A stretch of 64,000 nt of DNA from Delphinus delphis (lineage: Eukaryota; Chordata; Mammalia; Artiodactyla; Delphinidae), in assembly GCF_949987515.2 (NCBI RefSeq), contig NC_082694.2, positions 40,857,451 to 40,921,450 of the forward strand. Direction: 5' to 3'. Numbering within the stretch: position 1 is the stretch's first letter; the number at the start of each line of letters is the position of its first letter. The notes below the pieces were generated by a model. It saw only the letters and a list, made by a program, of their open reading frames with translations, was not told the origin of the DNA and searched no databases. This document shows, piece by piece, positions 22,442 to 34,612 of this stretch. Position numbers and translations under genes: made by a program.

Positions 22442-24362
22442 AATCTGAGAGCTCTGAAGCCACTTCTGTGGTCAGGGCTCTAATTTCTTCTGCGGGGACT
22501 TTGGAGTGTTGATGTTAGGCTAGGTGTCAGTGTCTTTAGTGATGGGCAGGAGAAGAAAAAAATAGTTCTTTGACCTTTACCAAGGTAGACATCTATGCCT
22601 CAGATTCAGAAACAGAAGCTCCAGGGACAGAAGGAAGCCAAAGGACTCCTGCAGTTGTGTTCACAGATCACCCGCACTGGGTGCTCCTGGAGGTAATGAT
22701 GACTAATTAGGCCAGCAAGACAGAAAAATAAATCAATAGAAAGAGAAGCGTGTATTTATAGGAATGCAAATGCAACTCAAAATCAGGAAACCTTGGCCAA
22801 GAACAGTTCTCAAACCTTTCACTGGTTGAAAGTCAAGGAAAGAGAAGGGAAGATTTCCCCACAACAGTCAATCCAGAATTGGCCAAGAAGTAGAGGGAAC
22901 TGCCGTGCCTGTGAGGGGAAAGCACTACGTACCTCATGGAGCCTCAGGCCCGGCCGCTTCCTTTTCTCATCTCGACTTCTTTGGTATGTTCTTTCCTCTG
23001 TTTTTTAGGAAAATTTTTTTAAAAATAAGAAAAAAATACATACATATATATATACTTATATACACATACATTTGCGTGTTTATCATACTCTTTTCTATAA
23101 ATGGAAATAAAGACAAAAGAAAAGTCTAATTTGCAGTTCAGTTTTCCAGCCTCAGTTCTGGCTCACCAATGAATCTTCTTATATACAAAGCTGACTGGAG
23201 GGAGGGGTGGGATTGAATAACAAATTTATGTGATACAATCACATCATTTACAATCACATAATGGACCATATCCCAATTTTCAAAAGGCATAAAGTATCCT
23301 CATTAATACGATAAGTGCAGCAGTCAAATCAGCACTGTGATTTTATCAGGGTTTTTGACTGTACATGAATTAGAATGTAAAATGCATACAGAATTTTTAA
23401 TGGGAAGGCTTTAACATTCACTGAATGTATTTCTTACTGTCATTTGCATCACATTAAAGTGAAATTCGACATAAAAGGATAAAGAAAATATGTCCTAAAT
23501 TACAGTTTTTCCATAGTTGTCATGTCCACACATAGAAAAAACTGATTCATAAGCTTGAACACGATCCTCAATCTGCAAAAGCTGCACTGGTTCCCTATCT
23601 GTCTGTGGGTTTTATGTGGCCGTCAGGACTGGGTAGAGCTCAAGAAGGTCAGATTGTCAGGACAAAGCTAATAAAGATCATGGGGGTAGGGGGGTCAGCT
23701 CAGAAGAGCAGATGATTGTATTCACTGTCTCTTATTCTAGTAAGTTATTAAACACTGTGACTGCATTTTTCATTCCATACAAGACTACTGAGAAGTCACT
23801 CATATTCCTTGGAAGTATTTTGTTGCTCCTTTAGAAAGCTTCCGCCTTCCACTGAGTTCACTTCAATAGAGTTTATGGACCTAGACAGAATGTTGTAGAA
23901 ACCCAGTTCTGTAGATTTCACCCTGAATGGGTATGCATACATTGCCATGTACCTGGGATATACATATTAAACCTGTGCATGCCTTCTCGTATGTTGAAAT
24001 ATGATCCATGCGTCATAAGTGAGTGTCACGGTAATGGCAATTGGGAAAGTGTGCCTCGTGGCTTCTATGCACTGAGGCAAAAAAGCAACTTGTCATTTCT
24101 CATGAACCTCACATCGCACACAGAGAAGTTAGTGACTGGTACACGGCAGCTGACACAGAATCCTGAGAATCTGAGAAAGAATGTTATATGTTCTAGAAGA
24201 GGCTAAGGTGTCACCTGCCGGACTCCAATAGACTAGGAATGGTGTATACTCGCTGCATACAGACTGACTGCCTCTCCACTGGCCAGCACACCTGGTCCAG
24301 GCATGGGAATTCATACTCTGCATGGCATAGCTCTGTTATCATTTTAACTCTAAATAAAGAGA
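22442..24362. other. Unassigned sequence
   Basis: Single-copy DNA with a TATA/ACAT-rich stretch at about 23036-23070. A 75-codon plus-strand frame at 23979-24206 has no domain. Confidence 0.45.
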
Positions 24363-24435
24363 GGATGCTTCGATCCCTAGTTGGGGAACTAAGATCCCAC
24401 ATGCCACGGAGTGCAGCCAAAATCTAAAAAAAAAA
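24363..24435 (+). mobile_element. 5'-truncated old tRNA-derived SINE
   Basis: CGATCCCTAGTTGGGGAACT, AAGATCCCACATGCCACGGA and GTGCAGCCAAAATC with an A-tail are the B-box-to-tail part of a cetartiodactyl tRNA-SINE. The first half is missing. Confidence 0.75.
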
Positions 24436-24450
24436 GCCTTAACTTTTATG

Positions 24451-24645
24451 GGGATTCCCCTGGCAGTCCGGTCCAGTGGTTAAGACTTCGCCTTCCAATG
24501 CAGGGGGTGTGGGTTTAATCCCTGGTCAGGGAACTAGATCCCACATGCATGCTGCAACCAAGAGTTCACACGCCACAACTAAGGAGCCCACCCGCCTGCA
24601 GCAACTAAGACCCGGCGCAACCGAATAAATATATTTTAGAAAAAG
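24451..24645 (+). mobile_element. Older CHR-like tRNA-SINE
   Basis: GGGGATTCCCCTGGCAGTCC, 'cagtggttaagacttcgcc', GGTTTAATCCCTGGTCAGGG, GATCCCACATGCATGCTGCA and 'gcaactaagacccggcgcaacc' with an A/T-rich tail form a complete but diverged SINE of about 195 bp. It differs in the head from the eight younger CHR copies. It lies 16 bp behind another SINE fragment in the same orientation. No clear target-site duplication is seen. Confidence 0.85.
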
Positions 24646-25107
24646 ACTTTAAAAATGGTATACATCAAAGACAGTCTTTGAAAAAAAAAAAAGAGAGCAT
24701 GCTACCATTCACCCATTAGAAAGACGTGCATGGAACTTGGGGTTAAATAATTTGAATTCACAACAAATCCTGCAAGCCTATTTTGCTCCTTAAAAAAACA
24801 TTTTATGTAGGTACATGGCACAGGCCCACTGGAATGAATGGACTTCAAAATGGCCAATTATCCATTTTAGTCATTTTATCTTTAATACTTTGTTTAAATA
24901 CTTTATCTTTGATACAAATCAAAGACTGCATAGACTAGTGTTTGTCATTAATGGCCACATATTGCTGTCAATTCTGGTTCATCTCCCTTGAATATACATA
25001 GATTGTATATATCTTATACTATTGTTAGGAAAATGCACCAATGCCCTTCCACATCTAGAAAGTTTTCAAACATTTACAATGGCCACAGATTTTACCCTAA
25101 GTCCCTG
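24646..25107. other. Unassigned sequence
   Basis: AT-rich, nothing recognised. Confidence 0.5.
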
Positions 25108-25208
25108 TCTTTTCTTTTCTTTTTCGTTTTCTTTTCTCTCTCTCCTTCTTTCTTTCTTTCTTCTTTCCTCCCTCCCTCCCTCCCTCTCTTCCTTCCTTCC
25201 TTTTCTTT
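25108..25208. repeat. Polypyrimidine tract (CTTT/CCCT/CCTT)n
   Basis: About 100 bases of C and T with a single G, made of TTTCT, CTTT, CCCT and CCTT units. Four CCC runs with one-base loops (25170-25172, 25174-25176, 25178-25180, 25182-25184) give a G-quadruplex motif on the minus strand. The mirror-like tract is also triplex (H-DNA) prone. Confidence 0.92.
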
Positions 25209-25479
25209 GTATTAACATAGGAATTGGAATTTGGCCCCCAAAAAGGGAAATATTCAGGTGTCTGGTCCATTTTCAGCCATGACCAAATTGTCCTCTTTAA
25301 TACCTAAAATACTTCAAATGACCAGAGCCTTGTGAAGAAGCCATTTATGAACTGATGGATCTTAAAATTAGCAGAAATTTTCTGATAACACTATTACTCG
25401 ATGCAATGATTTCTGTCCCAAAATGTATGCGTATTACCATTATAGACTTTATAACGCCCTTTTAGTGGGCAGTTCACCT

Positions 25480-25660
25480 GTTAGACTCCTGGCCCCAGCT
25501 GCTCAGAGGCTGGGAGAGCATTAGCAAGTTTCTTACCCTCTCTGAGGAACAGTTTGCTCATTTATAAAGAGGGAATAATAATATTTAATGTACTGACTTA
25601 TTATGACTATGAAATAGGATGATGTACATCAAGGATGTGGAGTAGTTCCAGGCACAATGG
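25480..25660 (+). mobile_element. MIR SINE fragment
   Basis: 'agactcctggccccagctgctcagagg', 'agcaagtttcttaccctctctgagg', 'cagtttgctcatttataaagaggg', AATAATAATATTTAATGTAC and 'gtagttccaggcacaatgg' follow the MIR order. Confidence 0.78.
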
Positions 25661-25940
25661 AAACAGATCATGCAAGTTTGACTGACCATGCAAGACAGAC
25701 ATTTTACTTCATTTTTGCCAAAAGATACGTGTCCACACATTTTGTAAGAATCAAATTAGATGCTATGAAACCTGATTTCCATCTGTGGATTTCCATCCAT
25801 GATGACTGTGTAAGTTCAGGTAAGAGAACCACCTTCTTCTCCAATAAAATTAGGATAACTATCTTTAACTACTTTTCCAGTCCCTACTGACTCCCAGGAG
25901 ATGTTACTAAAATTCAGAAATTAAGAGAATACTATGTTCC
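25661..25940. other. Unassigned sequence
   Basis: A 77-codon plus-strand frame (25657-25890) has no recognisable domain; no repeat is seen. Confidence 0.45.
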
Positions 25941-26190
25941 TTTTTTATTATTTGATTTTGTTTAGTAAAATTGTGTAGGTTTAAGGTATACAACATCATG
26001 ATTTGATATGCATATACACAGTGAACTGATGACTACAGTCAAGCTAATAAACATATTTTCTCCTCATATAGTTACCAGTTTTTGTGTGTGTGATGAGGGC
26101 ACCTGAAATCCACTCTCGTAGCGTATTCACAGTGTTCAATACCTTATTTTAATTATAGTTATCATGCTGTACATTTAATACTATATTTTT
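25941..26190 (-). mobile_element. Old L1 (L1M) 3'-region fragment
   Basis: 'ttgtgtaggtttaaggtatacaacatcatgatttgatatg', 'gtcaagctaataaacatatt', a TAGTTACCAGTTTTTGTGTG block and 'tagttatcatgctgtacattta' are the antisense form of a common L1M 3' segment. Confidence 0.75.
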
Positions 26191-27303
26191 TATTGCTTAT
26201 CAGGACTCAGAGAACACAATTTATTTAAATACCTTCTATCACACTCTTTGTTTTTCCACAATTTCATCAGGAACATAGTTACAAGTTGATCATTTAGGCT
26301 GCTATTTCTTTGACTTAAAAAAAAAAGAAAGGCACAAAGTTTTCTAGTTCTAACTCACCTCCTAACTCACCTTCCCCATAATACAAATACATTTTTACCT
26401 AATTTATACAGAGAGAGAATGTATTCTTTCTGTGACAATATGCCTGCGTAAATAATAGCAAAATAGATCAATATTTCCTCAAATTCCACATCTGTTGCAC
26501 AACACCAGCTATGTCTAAGTCATTGCCTTCCACCTGGAGATGAAATCAGTCATCTGTTTCAATGGAGTCAAATTTATGCCTCTATTTTTTCCTTCCTTTT
26601 AAACGCATGCTGTTTGTTTTACAGGATCTTATTACCGATGCTTCGTTGTTTTCACATTTTCTGCTTGTAAGAATGGTCCTAGTAAACATACAGTTCAGAT
26701 GCATTACAACCTCAAAGATCTCGTATCTCTAAAATGACTGACTACTTAAATCACTGAGGCATGATAGTCTAACTTATGTTACTCATTGTTTCATCTCTTC
26801 TTTACTGGAAAGAAATTGCTAATTTGTAATATTTATAATATACTTACCTAATTTGCTAAGTAAGTTTTCATTAAATTGCTTTCACCTTTCTTTGAGGCTT
26901 TGCCTACAAAAAGATGGGATTGGGAGACTGATCTAAATCAGCTATGCTACTAATTTACCTGAACTTGAATTTGTATTAACTCCTTACCATTCAATTGTTC
27001 AAGTTCAAACTTTTCCCAATAAAATTTATTTCTATAAGTAGACAAAGTCATAGGTTTGATCCTGGCAGAAATGAGGACTTATAGTTTTCTATTCAACAAT
27101 TTTTAAAAGTAACAGAAAAGTTAAGAACCAAAACTGTAAGTCACTTCATTCATGTACAGCTTTATCTCAATCTCATTGTTTATACAACGTATTTGTATAA
27201 TGATAAATAATTTGGGTCTTCATTGGGCTTCACCAACTCTCAAAACTTTGATTTCTCAGACCATGCTTTCGAAAAATCTTCTGAACATACTCTTAAAAAG
27301 ACC
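26191..27303. other. Unassigned AT-rich sequence
   Basis: Nothing recognised; no open frame of note. Confidence 0.5.
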
Positions 27304-27371
27304 ATATCTATCTATCTATCTATCTATCTATATCTATATCTATCTATATCTATCTCTCTCTATATATCTCT
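27304..27371. repeat. (TATC)n microsatellite
   Basis: About eight TATC units, then a mix of TATATC and TCTC units, ending in CTCTCC. Likely polymorphic. Confidence 0.93.
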
Positions 27372-29035
27372 CCACTTTTCTTTTTCCAGGTGACAGATGT
27401 TTTGTTTTGTTTTCCATTCTCTCAATCATTCTCTCATTCTACCAGTCTAATAATTTTGATCCATTTCCCTTGGTTTATTGTAATGACTCAGTCGTTTTTT
27501 GAGAAATGAGTCTTCAACAGAAGACTTTTTATCTCATGTATTGTATTGTGATTGACTTCCTTCATTTACACATCTGATCGACTCTTCTCTTCCATCCTTT
27601 AATTTTTGATAGGCTATGCATTATGACAGTAAGAGGGACCATCTATGATATGTCCATCAAGAACCAAGGAGCTAGTACACGTAGGGATGTCCTCTGCAGA
27701 TTTATGGGGAAAGGTAGATGGTGGCTCATCCCCTGCCAGAAGAGTGGACAGAACTCTGCCTCACTCAGTGGATTCTAGAAGTGCTTTGGGATGACCCAGG
27801 AGCAGGAGAACGGGCGTCAGTCTATACTCATTGCATTCATACATTTTTCTTTCAGACAGCTCATATAATGTTTGCAGACGCTTTAATCAAAAAGAATTGA
27901 CCTTTACAGATTTCATATTCCCTCCAAGCCCCAAGCTCTATTCTACAGTTGTGGAAATTTCCTAAAAGCATCAAAGTGCTGAACAACAGAACCTAAGCAA
28001 AACCTCAAATTTCCCTATTGCTCCACAACTTCTGTCTTTCTAGACTCTGCTGAAACCCTGCAGCAATAAACTTTTACAGTCCATCAGTCCCCATTTCTAA
28101 ATATGAAAAAGGCCAGAGAAGTCTGTCCTGTTTTGAAGTCTCAGCCTCTCAGGTCATGAAACTGTCCTTCTCCTTATTGTAAGTAGATTTATGCTTTACT
28201 CAATTCCATATCCAACAATTCATCTCATAGTCAAGGTACACCATGAGGTATAATACTTTAAATGCATTTATGTGAATGTATGGCATTTTCTTTCTTACCC
28301 TCCCACAAGAGCATATATAGAAGAGGACTGTTGTCATTACTTATGTTTATTCCTCCTGCCTACATCCAGAGAATTTCCCAACTAGTGCAGTTGAAGTCTA
28401 TACAACCTAGCAAACTTGCTACATATTACCTTCATCCCAGTCAATTCCTCTTTCATTGCAGGCACCAGTGCATTGACACTGACACATTGATGTTCTCCTT
28501 GTGAGAATTAGCCTATCACATTCATTTACATCCACTTAATTGCTGCTGCTATTGTTTAGTCTGTTAACCTCCAGCTAGGGTGCAATTCACGTGAACGCTG
28601 GGGAAGCACAACCATTCGATTAGTTCTGCAAAGTAGATTAAAATCTTCTGACTAATTGGAGACTGTCCATACTGCTGCCTTCCCCCCAGTTCTAGGTTGA
28701 ACAAATGTCATGTCTTCAAAGGAGGGCTCTTAGCTGGAATACAGAAGGCTTGACCGGACCCAACAGCATTTTTAGAGCATGTCTGTGTACAGGGCACTGT
28801 GCCGGGCACTATGCCAGCAATTGTCACCAATCTGGTCTCTGCCTGCAACCTGCAACTAGTCTTTTGATTGGCAGTTCGCCTTCTTCCATTTCATAAGGAG
28901 CACATGCACACTGGAGAAACTCCAACTTGGTATGTGGCTAAAGCATTGGTATCTCAAATTGGTAGGAATTTTCATTTTGAAACACAGGCACCGAAGAAAA
29001 TCTATATGAAACAGTTTGTCTAGTTTGGGAGAAAA
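27372..29035. other. Unassigned sequence
   Basis: Single-copy; small plus-strand frames (60-80 codons) have no domain. Confidence 0.45.
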
Positions 29036-29155
29036 TGAGGATTAAGAGTATAATAGATTGACATATATACACTAATATGTACAAAATAGATAACTAATAA
29101 GAACCTGCTGTATAATTTAAAACATAATCATAATAAACTGTAACATAAAGGTAGG
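29036..29155 (+). mobile_element. L1 3' UTR fragment
   Basis: 'gattgacatatatacactaatatgtac', AAAATAGATAACTAATAAGA and ACCTGCTGTATAATTTAAAA are the 3' UTR of a cetartiodactyl L1 in sense orientation. It is truncated on both sides. Confidence 0.72.
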
Positions 29156-29690
29156 AAGAAAAGAAGAATATGAGAGTCTCGCTGGATCCAAAGCATAAGG
29201 CCACGTTTAACATAGCTAATTTATTCAGAGCCTATCTCTGATGTGATGGCAAGCATGCTTTGGTAACTAAGCAGGTGCATGGTTGTAGGCAACGAAGTCC
29301 CAACGCTTCCCCTGGTAACATGTTATCACCGTGTATACATTAAGCTGAGGTGTTTTAAGATGTTTAATTACATTTTATCTAAAGAAGATAGAAAGATTAC
29401 CTAACCACTCCAGGAATTCTAAGAAATCACAGTAGGTCAAATTTCTTCATTTAATCTAAAATGTCTGTCCCAATTTGGTTTCAGTCTACCTCTGCAGCAT
29501 ATATGCTCAAAAATCCGGGCACTAAAAACTAGTAACCCTTCCTCAAATGTATCAGATTTTCTTATGGCCTGATGTCTTTATGTTGTTCCGGGTTATCTGA
29601 GGTTCGTTATAAAAATTCTAAACGCATATAGGAAGAAGTTCTTACATTGACCGGAAGAGTCAACATAAGGAATGACCTAGAAACACACCA
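29156..29690. other. Unassigned sequence
   Basis: No repeat or gene recognised. Confidence 0.5.
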
Positions 29691-29870
29691 GGTGCTTTAC
29701 AGAAATTAAATCTCTGAATCACCCCAACAGACATGCAGAAAGCTGTCATACCTGTTTACTGGCAGACTGAGGCTCTGAAAGGTTGAGTGACCTATGAGAG
29801 GTGACACAGTCATGAACAAAGCATTGAACCGAAATCCGGTTCTGTGTGACTCCAAACTTAACTTTTTCTG
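29691..29870 (-). mobile_element. MIR SINE fragment
   Basis: 'ggtgctttacagaaattaaatctctgaatc', 'ctgaggctctgaaaggttgagtgac', 'gaggtgacacagtcatgaacaaagc', 'gaaccgaaatccggttctgtgtgactccaaac' are reverse-complement MIR. Confidence 0.75.
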
Positions 29871-31426
29871 ACTACATCAGGGAGGTGTTCTGTAAGAAGA
29901 GGGAAATCTTGCATTGCAACTTGAAGAAGGTGTTAAGTGCACACAAGGCAGACAAGAAGGAGGTCAACATTTGTAGAGAGGAAACCTTCCTGTCTCACCA
30001 GATGTAGGTGGTGGGTCACAAGAGCACTGGGCAGTTGACAGAGGAAGATGAGGGAAAATAGTGATAGAAATTGCTCAGATCACATGACCTCTCCGAGGGC
30101 AAATCAAAAACTGGTACCCACGCACCAGCTGGAGAATTTCAAGCAGTCTGCGGAGAGGATAAAGGAGACACTGAGACTGACTAGGGATCCAGGGATTCTA
30201 GGACTTAATGACCATACTGCTGACTCTCTCCTCTGAAGATGCCAAAGAGGAAAGCATTTCATTACACTGTCTCTACAGGCGGCAGAAGTGGTAATTACAC
30301 AGCAGATCATAAAGTAGACACCTTAGGACAAAAGGATCTGGCTGATTCATCAGTGTTTTGTCCCTCTGACCTCTGTTTTACCTTTACTTTGTACATGAAG
30401 GAGAATGAAGGAGATAAGCAAGAGCGAGAAGGACACACCTTTTTGGAAGAAAGTCACAAAGCAAGGATTACCCCTAACATTTGAAGTGTCGGGAGGAAGA
30501 CCACAAGGCCCATATACTATATATGAAAATATTTTAACATTACAAAGCAATCTAGTAAACTGTTGACAAAAATAGGTTCTATCCTCCTATCTTGATTAAT
30601 ATACTGTAATAACAATGAAGAAGTCCAGCTGTCAATTTAGAATCTTCGGGCTTCTTGGAGTTCTGTGCTGGAATTGACAGAAGAGGGAAAACTTATACCA
30701 GCCCCTGACCCGCCTCCTTCTCTCCCCATCCCTGCACGGGGAGGGTGTTCATGTGTGTGTGGACACGTCTTCCTACATTTCCATGCTCAGGGCATACCCA
30801 GCTCTCAGGGGTGCAAAGGCCACAGGTAAGGTCAACTTCTAAGAGAATGGACTAAGGGGAAAGGCCTGCACAGGACGTAGAAGTGGACTTGGGGCCATTT
30901 GGGCAGGAATTTAGGGGTCTGGTATATTCAGAGCTTGGCCTAGAAGGGGGCAGGTGTTCAGGATCTGGTTGGGAAAGTCCTTTGGTACTTTGGATACTTG
31001 ACCCCTTAAGGAGGAGGAACAAAGTGGGCTCAGTAAAGCATGGGACACAAGGCAGGGGCAGCTTTTGCCTGGGTCTGAAAACAGTATTGCACAAAGAAGT
31101 AAAAAGAATACCTTCCTACAACCCGTATGTACTGTTTTGGCACCAAAGCTTCTCGTTGGTGCTTCACTAGCCTGGCACAGTCTCAGGTGGCCCCAGTCAT
31201 GTCACAGCACATGGCAGCCCTGCATTAGGCATAGTCTTCAATAAGAGTCCTTGAAAAGTTGTTATGAGTTTTAATGTTAATCTTTTTAAATTTCAAGCAG
31301 CTCAAAATCTTTCAAACTCTCATGCAGCAGTCCACATTATCCATACCTACCAGCTCATACACAAAGATTCAAATTGCCATAAAACAATGGAAAAGTTTTG
31401 AGACGCCCCTTAGTTTCTCCATTGAC

Positions 31427-31427
<1 letters not shown>
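29871..31427. other. Unassigned sequence
   Basis: No repeat recognised. A plus-strand frame at 30239-30484 begins MPKRK but the rest does not resemble HMGN proteins (see rejected items). Another frame at 30883-31170 has no domain. Confidence 0.45.

Positions 31428-31514
<87 letters not shown>
31428..31514. repeat. (AC)n microsatellite, about 43 units
   Basis: Eighty-seven uninterrupted bases of AC repeat, the longest pure microsatellite in the window. It is also Z-DNA-prone and very likely length-polymorphic. Confidence 0.97.
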
Positions 31515-31518
<4 letters not shown>

Positions 31519-32051
31519 AACTAGCTATTCAATACTGTCCTACGTAAAGGCTGAAATTCACCAGAAAATTGAACCTAAGAAGCCTTAGCTTCTGCCTTAG
31601 CTTACTGGCCTGGCCACACAGTTCACTCAACCAGAAAACTCTCAATCAGTTCAAAATGGAGAGCTTTCCTCTACAAACTCACTCTACAAATTGTGTTAGG
31701 CTCCACATCACATCTACCCTCCTGCAGCCCTAGTGGACAGAACAAGTTTCTCTGAGAGGATCATTTCTGTTAACCAAACTTTAAGTTCTTTTCCCAGATC
31801 CCTAACATGATTTGACTGAATTTCTTGAAGCTTCTGTGTGTAAAGGTTGCAGAATGTCAATTCTCTAGCGATGGGATTTGGAAAAGGGACCGAAACCCAG
31901 AGCCTTTATTCAGAGTGAGGAACCACCTTTATTACTAAGTATTCCATACAATGATATTATAGCTATTTGCCATGTTCCTTTTATCCAAGGGTTTGACACA
32001 ATTTCTCACCATTCTGAGACCTGCTCCAAAAATTATATCAATGATAATCAA
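31515..32051. other. Unassigned sequence
   Basis: Nothing recognised apart from chance frames. Confidence 0.5.
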
Positions 32052-32345
32052 TAATATTTATTGAGAGCCTATGACGTTCCAGACATTGCGCTTGGTATTT
32101 TTCATAATAAGTTCTCTTCTAACCTTATGCCAACCTTACGAAATGGTTATGGTTATTATTTTTTACTATTATCATTGTTCCTGTTATTGTTATTATTGAT
32201 ATTATTATTTTTACACCTTTATTGGAACATTACTGATATTATCATTATAAAGATGAGAAAACTGAGGCTTGGAGAAGCTAAGTAAGTTGTCTAAAGTCAC
32301 ATAGCTAATAAGTGGCAGGACCCTGAGTCAAAACCAGACGTTATA
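32052..32345 (-). mobile_element. MIR SINE with an internal (TTA)-rich expansion
   Basis: 'aatatttattgagagcctatgacgttccagacattgc' and 'aaagatgagaaaactgaggcttggagaag', 'gtcacatagctaataagtggcaggaccctgagtcaaaa' are the two ends of reverse MIR. Between them, about 32150-32215, lies a (TTATTA)-rich expansion at the place where MIR has its 'attatt' stretch. Confidence 0.82.
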
Positions 32346-32551
32346 ACAGATTGCAGAGGCTTTCTATTTCATGACACAAATACCCAACTGCGTTTGTAAA
32401 GCAAATTTCTAGGAGACACAAAGACAGGCAAACATTCTTCTACCTCTTCAGTCCTTAACCTGGAAAGAAATTAAAGGAGACAGTACCAAAGTGGAGTAAC
32501 AAGAACCATATAATTTCCCGTCCCACCTGAAACAACTAAAAATAGAGAAGA

Positions 32552-32682
32552 ATTTATATATATATATTTGTAAAATATATGTATTTTACATATATTTGTA
32601 TTTTCCACAAAATATGTATAAATATATGTAAATTTATGTATATATATGTAAATTCTTCTTTATTTTAAAATATATATATATG
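32552..32682. repeat. AT-rich imperfect palindromic tract
   Basis: (TA)n runs at 32557-32566 and about 32668-32681 frame ATATGTA and TACATAT words that pair with each other, such as 32577-32595. Cruciform formation is possible. Confidence 0.75.
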
Positions 32683-32803
32683 CAGTTTTTAAGACATTAG
32701 ACATTAAGTATCTAAAGTGAGTGATATCTGAGAGATAGAAAATCAATGAGATAAGTCCTAAGATTGCCTCAACTTACTGCCTTGCGAGAGTTCGTGGGCT
32801 ATG

Positions 32804-33300
32804 GTACCGAGGAGAAACCACTTTACTCCTAGATATTTACTCAAGAAAAATAAAAGTGGATGTCCATACAAAGAGTTGCACGTGATGTTCAGAGCAGCAG
32901 CTGTATTTGTAACAGCTAAAAACTAGAAACAACACAGATGGATAAGTACAATGTGGTATAGCTATACAATGGAATAGTACTCAGTAAAGAAAAAAAAAGA
33001 ATACTTTTTTGGCTCTTTTTAGACAAAAAGAGAGCATACTATATGGTTTCAATTTATATAAAATTCTAGAAAATGCAAATGAACCTAAAGGGACAGAAAG
33101 CAGATCTGTGGTTGCTTGAGTGCAGGAAAGAAGGATTACCAAGTGACACAAGGAACTTTGGGGGATGAGGGATATATTCACTACCTTGACTATGGTGGTG
33201 GTTTCATAGGTGCATATATTATGTCAAAACTTATCAAATTTTACACTTGAAATATGTGCAGTTTATTTTATGTCAAGTGTGCCTCAATAAAGCTGTTTAA
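32804..33300 (+). mobile_element. Old L1 (L1M) 3' end
   Basis: 'cctagatatttactcaagaaaaataaaag', 'gcagcagctgtatttgtaacagctaaaaactagaaac', 'atggaatagtactcagtaaag', 'tatatggtttcaatttatataa', 'ctatggtggtggtttcataggtgcatat' and a final GCCTCAATAAAGCTGTTT are the well-known L1M 3' end in sense orientation. It is 5'-truncated and non-coding. Confidence 0.88.
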
Positions 33301-33319
33301 GAATAGTTTAACAAGATGA

Positions 33320-33428
33320 AAGGTTTCTATCTTGTTTATATATTCCTTTTGGTTTCTTATCACTGAATACAAGCTTCATAAGAGCAGAGATATAGTTTAT
33401 TTTGCTCATTTTGGATCTCTGGGATTAG
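33320..33428 (+). mobile_element. L2 LINE 3' end fragment
   Basis: 'cttgtttatatattcc', 'aatacaagcttcataagagcagagatatagtttattttgctc' and 'ttggatctctggg' match the L2 3' end pattern. Confidence 0.55.
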
Positions 33429-33431
33429 GTG

Positions 33432-33890
33432 TTCCAATGATTACTTCTGAGTAACAATTATCCCAAAATACAGTGGCATAAAATGGCCATATGTCATGCT
33501 CATGGGATTCTTTGCATCAGGAATTAGGGCAGAGTTGGGATGGTACCTCTCTGCTCCATGGTGTTTGGGGTCCCAACAAAATTGCTGGGAACTGAAAGCA
33601 TCAGGGCTCCTTTTAATCACCATGTAGTCAGTCATGTGGTCTCTCCTACGTGGAGGCTCCAGGGGAGCCAGACTCCTTCCCTGTCACGTCTGGGCTCTCA
33701 AGATCTGGCTCCCAAAAGAGAGATACAGGAAGAAGCTGTGTCACCTTTTAGTGACCTAGCTCCAGAAGTCCCAAAGGATCTCTGTCATCACATTATTTTT
33801 AGTTAAAGCAGTTATCAAGACCTTCCCAGGTTTAAGGTAAGAGAACATAGACCCCACCTCTCAGTGGGGGAACTCGCAACATATTTGTCA
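33432..33890 (-). mobile_element. MaLR-type LTR (antisense)
   Basis: 'gagtaacaattatcccaaaatacagtggcataaaa' is the reverse of the LTR 3' end 'ttttaagccactaagttttgggg..tttgttac'. Next come 'gtcatgtggtctctcctacgtgg', 'gaagctgtgtcaccttttagtgacctagc' and 'agaccccacctctcagtggggg'. This is a solo LTR remnant of an old endogenous retrovirus-like family with no coding sequence; the plus-strand frame at 33540-33806 is spurious. Confidence 0.6.
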
Positions 33891-34595
33891 ACATTTTAAG
33901 AAGAGCATGTGGGAAGGCATATATATTGGTTCAGCCACCTTTGAACAATTCAGTATGCTACACGGTGTTTGTATCATAAAATGAATATATGAACAGGAGT
34001 TAGTCATTTCAACTTGGTTTGCAGTCTTACGTGCTACATAAAATTAAATTCAGGCATCCATTCCATAGACAGTTGGAATGCATCTTTTTATATAATGTGG
34101 ATTCAGAGAAAAATGTTATAACCTACACCTTGGATGGAAAAGCTTATATTTTAATAAGATAAATATATAAGAAAAGATAAAGAGAAAAACATAGGTAATG
34201 GCAACTTGTCATAGAAGGTTTAAAACATAGGGGAAGGTATTTAATACTATCAGGGCTTTGAGAGGGCAAGGACTACTACCAGCTGAAGAAGCCAGTAACT
34301 GCTGCATGAAATGTGTGCTACCAGTACTAGAACTTGAAAGATTACTAAGCAGAAGATGCTGGAAGACAGGTGTTGAAAGTAAGGAAGTCAGCAGAAGAGT
34401 TTGGTGAAGAAGCTCTCCAAGCCCAGCACATTATCTGAAACCAAGAACCCTGTGGAGCAACAGATTCTACACCCCACTTCCAAGATGTTTTAATTTATTA
34501 AATGCTCTCCCCCGCCAGAAAATCTGGATGATCAATCAGATTTTAGAACTACTGAGCCATAGGGTTTACATAGATGGGAGTAAAGATATCTATAC
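33891..34595. other. Unassigned sequence
   Basis: Single-copy; nothing recognised. Confidence 0.5.
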
Positions 34596-34610
34596 AAAAA
34601 GGTTGGGCCC
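34596..34610. repeat. Target-site duplication, left copy
   Basis: AAAAAGGTTGGGCCC, identical to 34906-34920. Confidence 0.93.
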
Positions 34611-34612
34611 TC

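Noticed and set aside
22163..22483. Arg- and Pro-rich frames of 60-106 codons over CHR SINEs (also at 12.8, 34.6, 49.3, 57.4 and 60.2 kb)
   Set aside because: All are translations of SINE sequence; the same peptides recur wherever a CHR copy lies.
30239..30484. Frame starting MPKRK as an HMGN-like pseudogene
   Set aside because: Only the first five residues fit. The rest lacks the nucleosome-binding domain and the lysine, alanine and glutamate richness of HMGN proteins.
31274..31588. Threonine-histidine repeat protein (104-codon frame)
   Set aside because: It is the (AC)n microsatellite read in frame.
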